Assembly: GCA_001724265.1 (NCBI GenBank) | Contig: MEDY01000119.1 | Location: forward strand, 44,593-108,592 | DNA length: 64,000 bases | Direction of reading: 5' to 3' | Origin: Rhizaria sp. SCN 62-66 | Lineage: Eukaryota; Rhizaria, unplaced | Shown here: positions 26,701-37,900 of the stretch, piece by piece | How positions within the stretch are numbered: the first letter of the stretch is position 1 | How the letters are laid out: each line of letters opens with the position of its first letter | Notes under the pieces: model-generated | What the model saw: only the letters and a program-made list of their open reading frames with translations | What the model was told of the DNA's origin: nothing | The model's database searches: none | Translations under genes and position numbers: made by a program

Positions 26701-29700
26701 CGGCGGAGGCGGTGACTGCTCTGGCGCAGGCTGAGGCTGAGGCTGAGGCTGCGGCCAAGGCCGAGGCAGAGTCAGCTGCCAACAGTGCCGCCGCCGCCGC
26801 CGCTGCCGCCGTCGCTGCGGAGATTGCAGCCAAGCGCCAGGCCGAGGAAGAGGCTGAGGCTGCTCGCCTGGCCGCTGTAGCCGCTGTGGCCGCTGCCGAG
26901 GCCGCGCGCTTGGCCGCCGAGCAGGAGGCCGCGCGTCTAGCCGCCGAGGCTGCTGAGACCGAACGCAAAGAGGCCGAGGCTGCCGCGGCGCGCACCGCAG
27001 AAGAAGAGCGCTTGCGCGCGGAGGCCGAGGCCGCCGCCGCTGCTGCCGCTGCTGCCGCCAAGGAGGCCCAGCTTGAGGCACTTCGTCAACAGAAGGCTGC
27101 TCTTGAGGCCGCCGCTGCGGCCGAGGCCGCTGCCGCCGCCGAAGCCGCCGCCGCTGCTGCTGCTGCCGAAGCTGAGCGCGCGCGCCAGGAGGAAGAGCGT
27201 CTCCGGGCTGAGCGCATCGCCGCTGAGACTGCCGCAGCGGAGGAGGCTGCCCGTATTGCCGCTGAGGCCGCCGCCGCAGTCGCCGCCGCTGCTGCCGCCG
27301 AGGCTGCTGCTGCCGCGGAGGCTGCCGAGGCAGCCGAGCGCATTCGCGCTGCTGCACTGGCAGACCTGTTGCGCGCGCTTGACGCTGCCGACGCTGAGAC
27401 CGAGCGGCTTGAGGCTGAGGCCGCGGCGCGCGCCGCTGAGGAGGCCGCCCGCACCCTGGCGCGCGCCCACCGCGAGGCTGCTGAGGCCGAGGCGCGTCGC
27501 GTGGCCGAGGAGGAGCGCCTCGCCGACGTCATGCGCCAAGAGCGGCTCACCGCCCTGCTCGCCGCGGAAGAGGAACGCGAGCGACGCGAGGAGCTCGCCC
27601 GTCTCGAGGCCGCCGCCGCCGCCGCTGCCGCTGCGGCTGAGGCCGAGCGCGTGAAGCGCGCAGCTGAGGCTGAGGCTGCGCGCGCGGCTGCCGCAGAGGC
27701 CGAGCGCGAGGCGATGCGCGAGGAGCAGGAGCGCCAAGCTCAGCTTGCCGCGCTGCTGGCGGCCGAGGACGAGCGCGAGCGCGAGAAAGAGCTCGCCCGC
27801 GCGCGCGCCGCCGCCGAGACGGCCGCCGAGGAGGCCCGCCTGCGCCGTGAGGCCGAGGATGCTGCACGCAGGGCTGCCGCGGAGGCCGCACGGCTCGCAG
27901 CCTAGCAGGAGGCCGCGCGCCTAGCCGCGGAGGCCGCCGAGGCCGAGCGTGTGCGCGCTGAGGAGGAGGCCGCGCGGCTGGCGGCGGAGGCGGTCCAGCG
28001 CGCGCGCCTTGAGGCCGAGCGCGAGACCGAGCGCGAGCGCCAGCGCGCGCTGACCCAGCTGCTCGCCGCACTCGACAAGGCCGAGCGCGAGGAAGAAGAG
28101 GAACGTGCGCGCGCTGAGGCCGCCAGGCTCCTCCGCGTCGAGGCTGCGGCTGCGGCCGAGGCTGAAGTGCTGCGTCTGGCCGAGGAGGCCCGCGTGCGGC
28201 GCGAGGCCGAGGCTGCCGCGCGCGCCGCCGCCGAGGCCGAGGCGGCCGCGGAGCGCGTCCGCCAGAAGCTGTTGATGGCGCTGCTGCTGGCCGAGGAGGA
28301 GCGCGAGGTGGCCGAGGAGCTGGCGCGGCTGCGGCGCGAGAAGGAGGAAGCTGAAGCCCGCGAGCGGGCGCGCCTGGAGGCAGAGGCCGCCGAGGCCGCG
28401 CGCCGCAAGGCCGAGGAGGAGGCCCGCCTCGCGGAGCAGGCGCGGCTCGCCGAGGCCGCGCGTATCAAGGCCGAGGAGGCCAAGCGCAAGGCTGAGGAGG
28501 AGGAGCGCGCTGCTGCCGAGGCCAAGCGCAAGGCCGAAGAGGAGGCGCGCCGCGCTGAGGAGGCTCGTCTGGCCGAGGTTGCGCGCCTCAAGGCTGAGGA
28601 AGAGGCCCGTCTGAAGGCCGAGGAGGCGAAACGCAAGGCTGCCGAGAAGCAGAAGCGGCTCGAGGCCAAACGGAAGGCTGAGGAGGAGGCCCGAGTCAAG
28701 GCCGCCGCGGCGGAGGAGGCGCGCAAGGCTGAGGAGCGCAGGCTCGCGCTGCTCGAGGCGGAGCGCGTTGCGCGTGAGGCCGAGGCCGCGGCGGCTGAAG
28801 AGGCTGCTGCGGCGGCGCGGCTCGCGGAGCGACAGGACCCCCGCGCTGCCCGCGAGGCGCGCCGGCGCAAGGCCGAGGAAGAGGCCGCCGCACAGACCGC
28901 CGCGCTCAAGGCTGAGGTCGCTGACGAAGAGGCGAGCAAGAAGGCCGCCGAGGAGGCCAAGGCGAAGAAGGAGAGCGATAAGAAGGCCAAGAAGGACGCT
29001 GCGGCGGCTGCCAAGGCGGCCGAGGAGGAGGAGCAGCGGCGCGCGATGGCTGAGCTGAACCTGACCGCTGAGGAGGCCGCCAACGTGGAGCTGCGCGAGA
29101 AGAAGGGCAAGGTCAAGGCCGCGCAAAACGGCATGATTTTCGACGATAACTGGCACGACTTAGACCTCAGCGAAGCCGCCATGGACGCTGCACTGGCGCA
29201 GGACGCGGACCTGTTCGACGAATACGTGTGCATGCATCTGCAGTCGCTTGAGCTCGAGCGCGTTGGCTTCGTTGGCTATCCCTATATCACCGTCGAGCGG
29301 CTTGACCGCACGGCGTGGGACCGCATGGGCGTGACAGAGATCAGTAACGGACAGCAGAGCTGGCTGTACCAGCCCCTCGTGCTCAACTTCAACAAGCTTA
29401 CCGGCCGCGAGGGCACCAACCCCGTGCGACTGCAGTACTGGAACAACAACCGCGACGCCTCGCCGAGCGTGGTGGGCCAGAACACGGCGACATTTTCGAC
29501 ACTGACGCAACTTCGCGACGCCGGGCAGCCGCTGTACTTGTACCGGCCCGACTCGGACGCCAAGCGCGTGCCGAAGAACAGCGTGGGCAAGCTGATGGTG
29601 AAGAACCTGACCAAGTACTACAACACCACTAAAGCAGTCACAAGCTCGGACAAGCCGCGCGGCCGGTTGTTCCTGCAGGAGAATACCGACTGCCTGGTGC

Positions 29701-31313
29701 GGTTGCAGTTCGAAGCCAAGTCGCTTGACAAGGTCTCGCTCGTCGGCAAGGACGACACGTTTCTTCGTTTCTACCGTGCCAGTGACGCCTCTTTTATTAA
29801 GGGCAAGCGCACTGGCGGCGACGATGACTGGGAGCGCGTGCATGACACCGAGATCAAGGAGCACACGTCGTCGCCTCACTTCGACATGTTCGTGCTGCCC
29901 TCTGCGCTGCTGTGCAAGTGCGAGTATGACCGCCCGATCCTCATCCGCGCCTACGCCGCCGCGGCGCTGGGCTCGCCGACCGCGATCGGTCAGTTCCAGA
30001 CCACGGTTCGCCAGCTGCTGTTTAACCCCGTGCGCAAGTACCCGATGATCAACGCGGAGAAGCAGAAGGCTTCGGCCAAGTACAAGCACTCCGGTACACT
30101 GACTTGCAACGTTGTCCACGTCTTTTCGTCCGTGGAGACGGTCACGGCCGCTGCCCGCTACTCGCTTGCCCAGCAGTCGTCGAAGCGCAAGCTGCAGTCG
30201 CTCGAGGCCGCGTTGAAGCCCTTCCTTGCCTTCCTGAACCGCGGTGTCATTAACGCTCAACTCACTGCCGCGGACGCCGCCACGCTCCAGCAGCAGGTCG
30301 TGGCGCGGCTCGACAAGGCGCGGCAGGCCGTGAAGAAGAACGTGCGCGACCTCAAGAAGGCCGCGGACCAGGACCTGCGCGCCACTGCGTCCAAGGATCT
30401 GCTGGATGAGATCGACATCAAGACGGCGCGCGGGCAGGACAACATGCTCGCATCTGTCGCGATGCGTTCTTCCACCAGCTCCAAGCACGCTGGCGGCGGG
30501 CTCGCGTCCATGAAGGGCTCGGGCCTCGGCTCGGTCAAGGGCGGGATCGTCGCAAACGTGGACGCCGCGCTGGACCCCGACGCGTACTACAGTTGGCAGT
30601 TCCGCGCTACGGGGCTGCCCAAGATGGACACCTTCGGCGTGACCGACCCCTTCCTGGAGGTTTCGTGCTTCCAGAACGGCAACTGGGTGCCTTTCCTGGC
30701 CTCGGACGTCGCCGAGAACGCACGCGCGCCGCGCTGGGAGCCGCTCGTGGGCAAGATCAAGTCGCTACTGAGTAACTGCGACCAGCAGCACCCGCTGCAG
30801 CTGCGCGTGTGGAACTGGAATAAGGCCGGCTCGCCCACACTCATTGGCCAGGCTGTCGTGCCCCTCGCCTCGCTGGTCACGGGCATCGCCATAACGGGCA
30901 CCGTCCCCGCTGTGGCGGCGCCTTCGTCGAGCTCGACGCCGCCGACCATTGCGCCCGGGCAGCTGCTGCTGGAGCTCAAGAACCCGAACAAGAAGGACAA
31001 GGCTTCGGGCTTCCTCGTGCTCGAGGGCGCGGAGGCGCTGACGGACAAGCGTCAGCGCCGCACGCTATACATGATCGCCCAGTCGCGCGTTGAGGAGAAC
31101 ACGATGAGCGAGAAGGAGGCTGCGCAGCTGCTGAAGCAGATGGAGGCACGTCCCGGCACAAACCATGCCAGCTTTGGCGATAGCGCGGCCGGCACGGGAA
31201 GTGTCTGGGAGGGCATGAGCGACCGTGAACTATTGATGAGCCAGGCCGCGCGGCCCAAGACGGTATTCTCGCCCACGAACAGGAAGTCTAACCGTGGCAG
31301 CATCGGCAAGTAA
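5713..31313 (+). CDS. Giant repeat/coiled-coil protein with three C-terminal copine-like C2 domains (in-frame TAG at 27903)
   Basis: Model: exon 1 5713-5742, intron 5743-5897, exon 2 5898-31313, TAA stop; about 8,481 residues if the in-frame TAG (codon 7346) is translated. The start is the ATG at 5713; the long frame has no ATG near its 5' end. Residues 522-6735 hold at least 20 degenerate copies of a module pairing a helical stretch (D-x-LL-x-AG-x-x..L..LA-x-x-GRSF-x-S-x-x-EL-x-x-AV) with a short FL-x-SP-x-C-x-LL motif. Residues 6928-7738 are Ala/Glu/Arg/Lys-rich, probably a long single helix or coiled coil. Three C2-like domains follow (about 7785-7885, 7942-8055, 8240-8338). The second (QFEAKSLDKVSLVGKDDTFL) and the third, with its Lys-rich tail before SGFLVLE, resemble copine C2 domains, but no vWA domain follows. 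A membrane-binding scaffold is inference; the repeat array is unrecognised. A stop at the TAG would remove all C2 domains. Confidence 0.8.
5743..5897 (+). other. Intron 1 of the giant gene (phase 0)
   Basis: The donor GTAAGT follows ten codons. The acceptor is a pyrimidine-rich TGCATTTGCAG. Joining 5742 to 5898 enters the long open frame in phase. A nearer TTTGCAG at 5799 would lead to TAA at 5962-5964, so it is disfavoured. Confidence 0.65.
27363..28320 (+). repeat. Degenerate helical repeats flanking the TAG
   Basis: A block of the type LxxLLAAEEEREREEELAR recurs at about 27363, 27543, 27740, 28050 and 28266 within the Ala/Glu/Arg-rich segment. Three copies precede and two follow the in-frame TAG, which marks the region as one continuous coding array. 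Confidence 0.7.
27903..27905 (+). other. In-frame TAG inside the giant gene
   Basis: The context is RLAA-TAG-QEAARLAAE. The same peptide occurs earlier in the array (about 26915-26950) as RLAAEQEAARLAAE, so the TAG sits where the paralogous copy has GAG (Glu). The helical repeat and codon style continue unchanged on both sides. The nearest GTGAGG donor (27847) would excise 59 nt and break the frame. Confidence 0.85.
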
Positions 31314-31914
31314 AGTCTTTGCACAATATTGAACTTTTTTCCTAACATTAATTTTTGAAGATTATCATCATAATTTTAGTTTCTTTCATTAGTTACATCA
31401 AAAACAGACCGACTTGTTTTTGTCTATTGATTCAGTGAACTTCAAATGCTCTCGACTGCAGTGACGGCAGCCTTGCATTTTCTCACCCCACACGATACTT
31501 TAGTTTCACATTCGTAGATTCAGTCTCGCTGTCGCGATGCCAGCTGCAGCGAGAAACAACATAATTGGTCTGTCTATATTTTCTATAATCAAGAACTTGA
31601 TTAATACACATTTCACATCCAATATCTGTGTCTCCTCGAGGTGACTGAGTGTATTTATAACTCATAGGAAGAGCGATGAAGTGCTTTCATGCATGTATGA
31701 TTATTTGAGTGATACATGCATATATTTAACATTAATTGTACGTAAATGTGATACCATGCTTCCGTGATTACACTGACATGTTTATATTGTCCAGAGCAAG
31801 AGGTACGTTACCTCGCGAGAGAGTCGCATCACCGATGGAGAGAAACAAACATAAAGTATGAATTAAAAAAGAGCTATACATAACGCAATTGTAGTTTCTC
31901 CCACACTAATCCGA
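31314..31914. other. Convergent intergenic region, giant (+) / ankyrin (-)
   Basis: AT-rich DNA between two converging 3' ends with no credible ORF. It contains the inverted repeat at 31689-31721 and a smaller 6-bp one with a 3-nt loop (GAGGTA/TACCTC) at 31800-31814. I see nothing else. Confidence 0.6.
31689..31721. terminator. 10-bp perfect inverted repeat in convergent intergenic DNA
   Basis: The arms ATGCATGTAT (31689-31698) and ATACATGCAT (31712-31721) are perfect complements around a 13-nt loop. The place between two converging genes suggests a 3'-end role, but this is inference and a chance palindrome in AT-rich DNA is possible. Confidence 0.3.
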
Positions 31915-34751
31915 TCACGCCATCCTCATCTTCTTGACACCAACCATAAGTGAACCTTTACTGTCGTCGTTCACCGGCGTTGCACTTGCACTCCTGCTCT
32001 GAGCATCATTACCAGCAGTTGCAATGGCAACCAAGCTTGCATTGCCGTACGACGTGTTCCCACCCGTGCTAGGAACAGGCGTGCTGATCGAGGCACCGGC
32101 ACTGCCGGTGGCGACTGCAACTGCGACGGCAGCGGCCTCGAGCTCTGCGCCCAGCGCCAGGTCGCCCGCAAGCCGGGCGACGTCGGCCGGCCGCCGGCCT
32201 TGCGCGTCGCGCGCGCGCGGGTCCGCGCCGCGCAGCAGCAGCGCGCGGCACAGCACGCCGTTGCGCCGCATAGCCGCAATGTGCAGTAGCGTGCGCGCGC
32301 CAGCGGGCGCTGGCGCCGGTGCCAGTGCAAGGGGCACGGCCACCGTCAACAAGGCAGACGCAGATGTAGGAGCGGCGCCAAGAGCACTGGCGTTCGCGGC
32401 AGCTCCGATGTTTGCAGCAACATGGGTGGGTGCAGCAGAGACTGCGCCGTTAGCATCTGTCATCGCCATTACTCCGCCGTTCGCCTTGTTCGGGGTTAGA
32501 TTGTTGCTTGTCGCAGCCTTGTCAGTAAGCTTACCACCCAAACCAGAATTAGCGTTGGTGTTCTGCAAAGTGCCCGCGCAGTCGATCAGAGCGCCCGCGT
32601 CGAGCAGCGCAATGGCAATTTCGGTGTATGACTTAAGAGCAGCAATCATAAGTGGCGTCAGGCCGTCGTGCGCGCGCGGGGACGGACGCGCACCGGACAG
32701 CGTCACCGTTGACGCACTGTTGCTGGCGTTCGTCGTGATGCGTGGACGCAGCAAGGTTGCGACGACGGAGAAGTGGCCGTTTTGGACTGCCTTGTACAGC
32801 GGGGTCACCCCTTCAACAAGAAAGTGATACAATTCGAAAAAGATCACATATTGAGTGAAATGACGATTGAAATCAGCCTGCAAAAATCCATTGAGCTTTC
32901 AGATTTGTCGCCTGGAAACGTACCGTCCGCCCGTGCCCTGTCGGGATCGGCCCCGCCCCTAAGCAGCGCCGCAACTGAGTCCGCGTGGCCATTCTGAGCC
33001 GCCGCCAGCAGCGCCGTGGAGCCGTCCCCGGCCGCCGCGGCGTCCACGGGCGCGCCGGCCGCCAGCAGCGCCACGATGGCGCCTGCGCGGCCCGCCTGCG
33101 CGGCGAGGTGGCAGGCGGTCAGCTGGGTTCCCCCGGCACGAGTGCACGGGTCAGCGCTGAGATGAAACAAAGATATACAACAATTATTACAGGATGTCGT
33201 CCAAGCATGAGTACAGGTGCACATTTGAGACTGCGAGCGATGATACAGTGGACGCAAAAAAACAACACCAAACAAAATCCGTTTGAGGTTAAGTTCAACA
33301 TTTGTTTTCATATCAACGTACCGCATTTTGATGAGTTGAATCACACAATCGGTGTAGCCGCCCGCGGCCGCAGTATGCAGCAGCGGCCAGCGGCCCTCGT
33401 CTGTCCCCACCGAGTTCAGCACGCAGCTCACAGGCATAGACTCGGCTTCGCTCACAGCAGCGGCAGCAGCAGCAGCCTCAGCGGCGGCAGCGGCGGCGCG
33501 GGCGGGCGCAGCGGCGGCGCTTGCAGCAGCAACAGCGGCAGCAGCGGACAACACGACGTCAATATCGCCGTCGCCGTCGACGTCGGCTCTGGTCCCTGCA
33601 CCTGACACACTCAGCCCGCAGTTGCCCTTGGCCACCCTGGCTTGGGCTGTAGCAGCAGCGCGCGCCGCAGGCGTCGCAGCCGCGCCGCCAGAGAGCGCCG
33701 GCGGATTGATGTGCGCGACGTCGAAGCCTTGCGCGAGCGTGGCGCGCCAGGCGGCCTCGCGCTGGCGCTCCGCAGCGGCCACGGCCGTCGGCGACGGCGG
33801 CAGCGGCAGCGGCACCACTACGCCCGACGCCGCCGAGGAGAGCGACACGGTCGAGTCCACGGAGCTGTCACGGGACACGGGGGCAGCGGGCGCAAACGCG
33901 GCCTGGGACGCCCCTGACTGCTGTTGCTCGGTTGGCGCCATGGCGACTGCGGTTGATGTTGCTGCTGCCGCTGCTGCTGACGTTGAGAGAAGGAGTGGGG
34001 GGCGGCGTTGAGGGCGGCCACGAGCAAGGTTCGGCGCAAATTGAGTCAGAGCAGAGGTGGTAGAACCGACAGCACCACCACTAAGCGCTCTTGTCGTCGT
34101 GCCGTTGAAGCTAGAGCTTGAATCAGAGGCGAAGCTCGAGTTTGCAGAGCTTGAGTTGCTGGTGTTCATATTAATACTACCAAAGGCGCTCGCAGGAACG
34201 CGCGGACCAAACATAGGCGTAAACACAGCGTTTGTCCTGCCGTCCGCGCGCTGTGCAGCAGCAGCCGCAGCGTTGGCCGCGGCGGCAGCGGCGGCGGCAG
34301 CAGCGGCAGATGTCGCGACTCGCGGCGCGGGGGGCTGCACCGGGCAGACAAGCGCAGCGGCCAGTTCGGCGTCGTCGCAGCGGGACAGCCCGCACGCGGC
34401 GTGATAGGACACAAGCAGATGCAACACGGCGCTGTGCCCGCGTTGTGCTGCTGAGTGCACAGCCGCGGCGAAGCTATCCGCGAATACGCCTGGGGGTAGT
34501 AGCGGCAGTAGGTGCGAGAGTTCGGCAACGCCACCGGCCCGGGCGACATCGAGGAAGCGGCGTGTAGCCTGGGGCGCATTCGAGCGTGTACCAGAAGTGT
34601 GTCTAACAGGTATAGAGAGCGGGGATGTGGATCGCGTGCCTGACTGTTGCAGTGCAAGCGGGGAGATGGAAGTGGCAGGAGCAGCATTGAGGTCCTAGCC
34701 TGCGTGCAGGTTCAGCGGGGATACCCCGATGTTTCCGGCAAACTTCGGCAT
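31915..34751 (-). CDS. Ankyrin-repeat protein, three exons, in-frame TAG at codon 19
   Basis: Exons (minus): 34751-33322, 33156-32924, 32810-31915; TGA stop; 852 residues with the TAG translated. Splicing restores ankyrin repeats, for example RWPLLHTAAAGGYTDCVIQLIK then RADPCTRAGGTQLTACHLAAQAG, GDGSTALLAAAQNGHADSVAALLRGGADPDRARADGVTPLYKAVQNGHF, DGLTPLMIAALKSYTEIAIALLDAGA, and TLLHIAAMRRNGVLCRALLLRGADPRARDAQG. An N-terminal ankyrin-like stretch (FLDVARAGGVAELSHLL...VHSAAQRGHSAVLHLL) needs a start upstream. The only in-frame ATG there is at 34751, exactly at the AT-rich/GC-rich boundary, and TAG is its 19th codon. Low-complexity Ala/Ser segments separate the repeats. The function is presumably protein binding; the partner is unknown. 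Confidence 0.8.
32811..32923 (-). other. Ankyrin gene intron 2
   Basis: Minus-strand donor GTACGT, acceptor TTGTTGAAG, 113 nt, phase 1. Splicing fuses GCG-GAC-G to GG-GTG-ACC, giving the canonical ankyrin junction ADGVTPLYKAVQNGH. Confidence 0.85.
33157..33321 (-). other. Ankyrin gene intron 1
   Basis: Minus-strand donor GTACGT, acceptor CATCTCAG, 165 nt, phase 2. Splicing gives IQLIKMRADPCTRAGGTQLTACHLAA, a normal ankyrin register. The intron length is a multiple of three and contains no stop in frame. Confidence 0.8.
34695..34697 (-). other. In-frame TAG, codon 19 of the ankyrin gene
   Basis: The minus-strand context is LHAG-TAG-DLNAAPATSISP. No other in-frame ATG exists before the conserved N-terminal ankyrin-like stretch. 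The only local donor (GTATCC at 34724) would make a 30-nt intron, far below the 113-182 nt seen for placed introns here. Confidence 0.7.
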
Positions 34752-34944
34752 CAAAAATAAATTGTTATCTTACGAAATCTTTACGAAATACTATCGAAGC
34801 TATTATATGCACGAAGCACGAAGCTTTCAACACACAATTTCAGAGCCGAGAAAAGTCATCAGACCAAAGCAAGACGAAGAATAGCAATTGTATTAGAGGC
34901 TGGTGGTTGTCAGCGTAAGAGAGGTGTTTTCCGCGCAGTCACAC
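34752..34944. promoter_or_regulatory. Short AT-rich spacer, probable ankyrin-gene promoter (34752 onward) and TTC38 3' flank boundary
   Basis: This spacer holds a doubled TTACGAAAT (34770-34778 and 34781-34789) and a doubled CACGAAG near 34811-34825. On the minus strand the pair lies about 20-40 nt upstream of the ankyrin ATG at 34751. A regulatory role is inferred from position only. Because the TTC38-like gene ends at 34945 as TGA on the minus strand, the spacer lies downstream of it too. Confidence 0.3.
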
Positions 34945-37900
34945 TCAGAGCGCAGCCTTCATTCTGAAGGCCTTCCTGCCCGCGGCGTACTCGCCGAGGC
35001 GCTCCCCCGCGGCGGCCGCGGCGGCGACGACCCGCGCGAAGCCCCAGTGCGGGATTGCCCGCGCCGCCGCTTTGAGCGCCAGCATGTCGTCGGCGTCGCG
35101 CGCACGCCCACAGAGCTGCAGCAGCTGCAGCGCAAACTCGGACAGCACTTCGCGCTGCTCTGCCGAGCCGCCCACTGCGGCGATGGCGTCGGTGGCGTGG
35201 CCGCGCAGCATCACGCCGCATTCGCTGCCGCTGCTGCTGATGCTGCTGCCGTTGTGGCCATTGCTGCCGCTGTTGCTGTGGACGCCGAGCGAGAGCGCGG
35301 AGCTGCCCGCCAGCGCAGGCAGCGACAGCACGTGCGCCGGAGCAGCGGCAGCGGCGGCAGCGTGCGCGTGGGCGTGGGCGTGGGCCGAGATGTCGACTGT
35401 GAGCGGCATCGGCGGCACGGCCACGAGACTGAGGCCCGCGCCGTCCGCGGGCCCCGCAGCGACGGCGGCGCGCGCGACTGCCAGCGCGATGACCTCACTG
35501 TCGTCACAGCCGCCACCGCCGCCGCTGATGCCGCCGCTGTCGCCGTCGATGTCACTGTCTTCGTTGTCGTCGTCGCAGTAGCTCTCGATGAGTGCGGCCA
35601 CACTGCTGCTGCCGTTGCCCCCGTCGGTCGAGCGCAGAGAGGAAGAGGAGACAGAGCCTCCGGGGGGCGCGTTCACAAGCAGCGCCAGCGACGCCGGGAG
35701 CAGCAGCGCGGGCGCCATCAAGCCGACGCTGCTGACCGCGCTGCTGATGCTCGGCGCGTGAGAGGCGCGGCCTTGCTTAGCGCTGCCGCTGTGAGAGCTC
35801 GCCGTCGCATGGCCCGGGACCGTTGTGCTGGCAGTGAAGGTCGCTGCCGCGGCGGCGAGCGCGGCGGCTTCATCCGCAAGCACGGCGTCGCCAAACAGGG
35901 CCAGCGCCTGCGGGTCGGCCTGCTCACGGTCACCATCGAGCCCATGGTCACTGTCGTGCTCACGGTCACTTGCGTCGCTCTCGTCGTCGCTCGCGCTAGC
36001 ACTGGCGCTCGCACTCGCCGTAGCGCCCGCACTCGACGTCGCGCCCGCACCCGCGCCCGCGCTCGCTGTCGCGCTCGAACCGCGGGCACGGCTCGGCGGC
36101 TTAGGACTGCCCGCCCCAGCGCTCGCGGCGCCGGCGTTGGCGGCAGCGTTGGCGGCAGGGTTGGCGCCGGGGCTGAGGCGGCGCCTGCGGGCCCCCAGCA
36201 GCGGCGAGGCGCCGGAGCCTGCCTTGGCGCTGCCGGCACCAGCGCTCGCAGCTGCAGCAGCCGCCGCCGTTGCGCCGCTACCGCTGTTGTTCGTGCTGCC
36301 CGCTGCGACAGCGCTCGGCGGACTGGCCGGGCTGGCCGCCGGGGCGACGACTGGCGAGACGCCCGCGCTGCTCCCCGCGTTGCTGGCCGCGGCGCTCGCG
36401 TTTGCGCTGGCGGCGTTTGAGTTGCTCTGGCTGCTGCCGTTGCCGCCATTGCCGCCCCCGCTGTGCGCGCCGCGGATGGCCGCGGGCCCTAGCAGCGGCG
36501 CCAGAGTGTCGGCCGCGGCCGCCACGCCGCCGCGCGCCCAGAGCCTGACGGCGGCGAGCACAGGCAGCAACGCGCGGTCGAGGCTGCCGCGACGCGGCTC
36601 GGGGGACCGGTGCACAGCGACCGCGGCCGAGGAGGCGAAGGCGTCGAGCACGTCCTCGACGGCGGCGCGCGCGGCGGCCGAGAGGACCAGCGGGGACAGG
36701 TCGTGTGAGGCCAGCGCGGACTAGGCGGCGGAGATGCTGCTGGCGCTAGCGCTAGGGCTGCTGTTGCTGGGGTTAATACCGAGAGCAATAAACAGTGCGG
36801 AGACAGAAGCAGCAGGGTTGATCTCACTGTCAATCTGCGCATCGGCACCACCACTTTCAGCATTCACAGTCACATTCGTGTCGTTGTTAGTGCAGTCGCC
36901 GCTGCCGCTGTTGCAGTGGAGGTACGGGCTGTGCGCGATGACCGCGGCGGCGACGGCCTCGTCCTTGGCGGCCCGTTCCACGCGCGCCAGCACGTACGCG
37001 GCCATGATGTCGTAGAACGGGTCCGCGTGCGACGGAGACCGGTGCTTCAAGTACTTAAACACGCTGCGGAAGCGCGCGTTGAGCAGCGGAACCGTGTCGC
37101 AGTACGGCACAACGGCCGACAGCGCACGCAGATATGCCGCGTCGCTAATATACACCGAACTCGCACCTGCACTCACATTCAAGCCAGAGTCTGCGTCGGT
37201 AGAGCCCGTGCTGCTGCTGCTGCTGCCGCTGCTGCTGGTGTTGTTGTTGCTTGCGCAGGGGAAAGGCGTGGGGAACGCGGCGCGCAGAGCGAGCAGCGCG
37301 CGCGGAGGCAGCACTTGGTCCATCCACGCCAGAGAAGGCGGGAAACCAACTGCGCACGCGAGCGAACGCGACTGCGACAGCGATTGGGCCTGAGTGCGAG
37401 ACTGCGACTGCGCACCAGCTGCCGCGGCACTGGCCGCCGCCGCTGCCGCGGCTGCCGCAGCGCTGGCCGCGACGGTCGCGGCGCGCGTGTTGAGGCGCAT
37501 CTCGAGCTTCCAGAGCAGCCCTGCGGCGCCGAGCTGGTCCTGGCTCGAGTTGGGGTCCTGCAAGGGGAATGGCGGCGGCAGCGACGGCAGCGCCGCGCCC
37601 GCGGGCAGCGCGTCCTGCAGCAGCGCGTGCGGCAGTGGCAGCGGGGCAGGCGCGGCGCCGGCGCTACCGGCATCGCTGCCGCTAGTGCCACTGCCGCTGC
37701 TGCTGCTGCCGCTCGGTGTGACTGAGGGGTCGTTGGCGGCGCTGGCACGATCGAACCAGAGCAGCTCGCGCATGGGGCACTCGAACGCACTGTTGGAGCT
37801 GGCACTCGATGACTGCTGTTGTTGACTGTCGTTGCTGGCGTTGCCGTTGCCGTTGCTGCGGGCAGCGCGCTTGCGGCGGTCCTTGAGGGCCGAGAGCACC

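Noticed and set aside
27847-27905. Intron explaining the TAG in the giant gene (donor GTGAGG)
   Set aside because: Excision of 59 nt, or 62 nt to the next AG, shifts the frame. There is no pyrimidine tract or AT-rich interval.
31314-31700. Gene duplication or second promoter separating the two halves of the giant gene
   Set aside because: The halves meet without any spacer at 27903 in the same frame. The only AT-rich spacer follows the TAA at 31311.
36721-36779. Intron explaining the TAG in the TTC38-like gene (donor GTATTA)
   Set aside because: 59 nt is not a multiple of three, so the downstream TTC38 homology would be out of frame.
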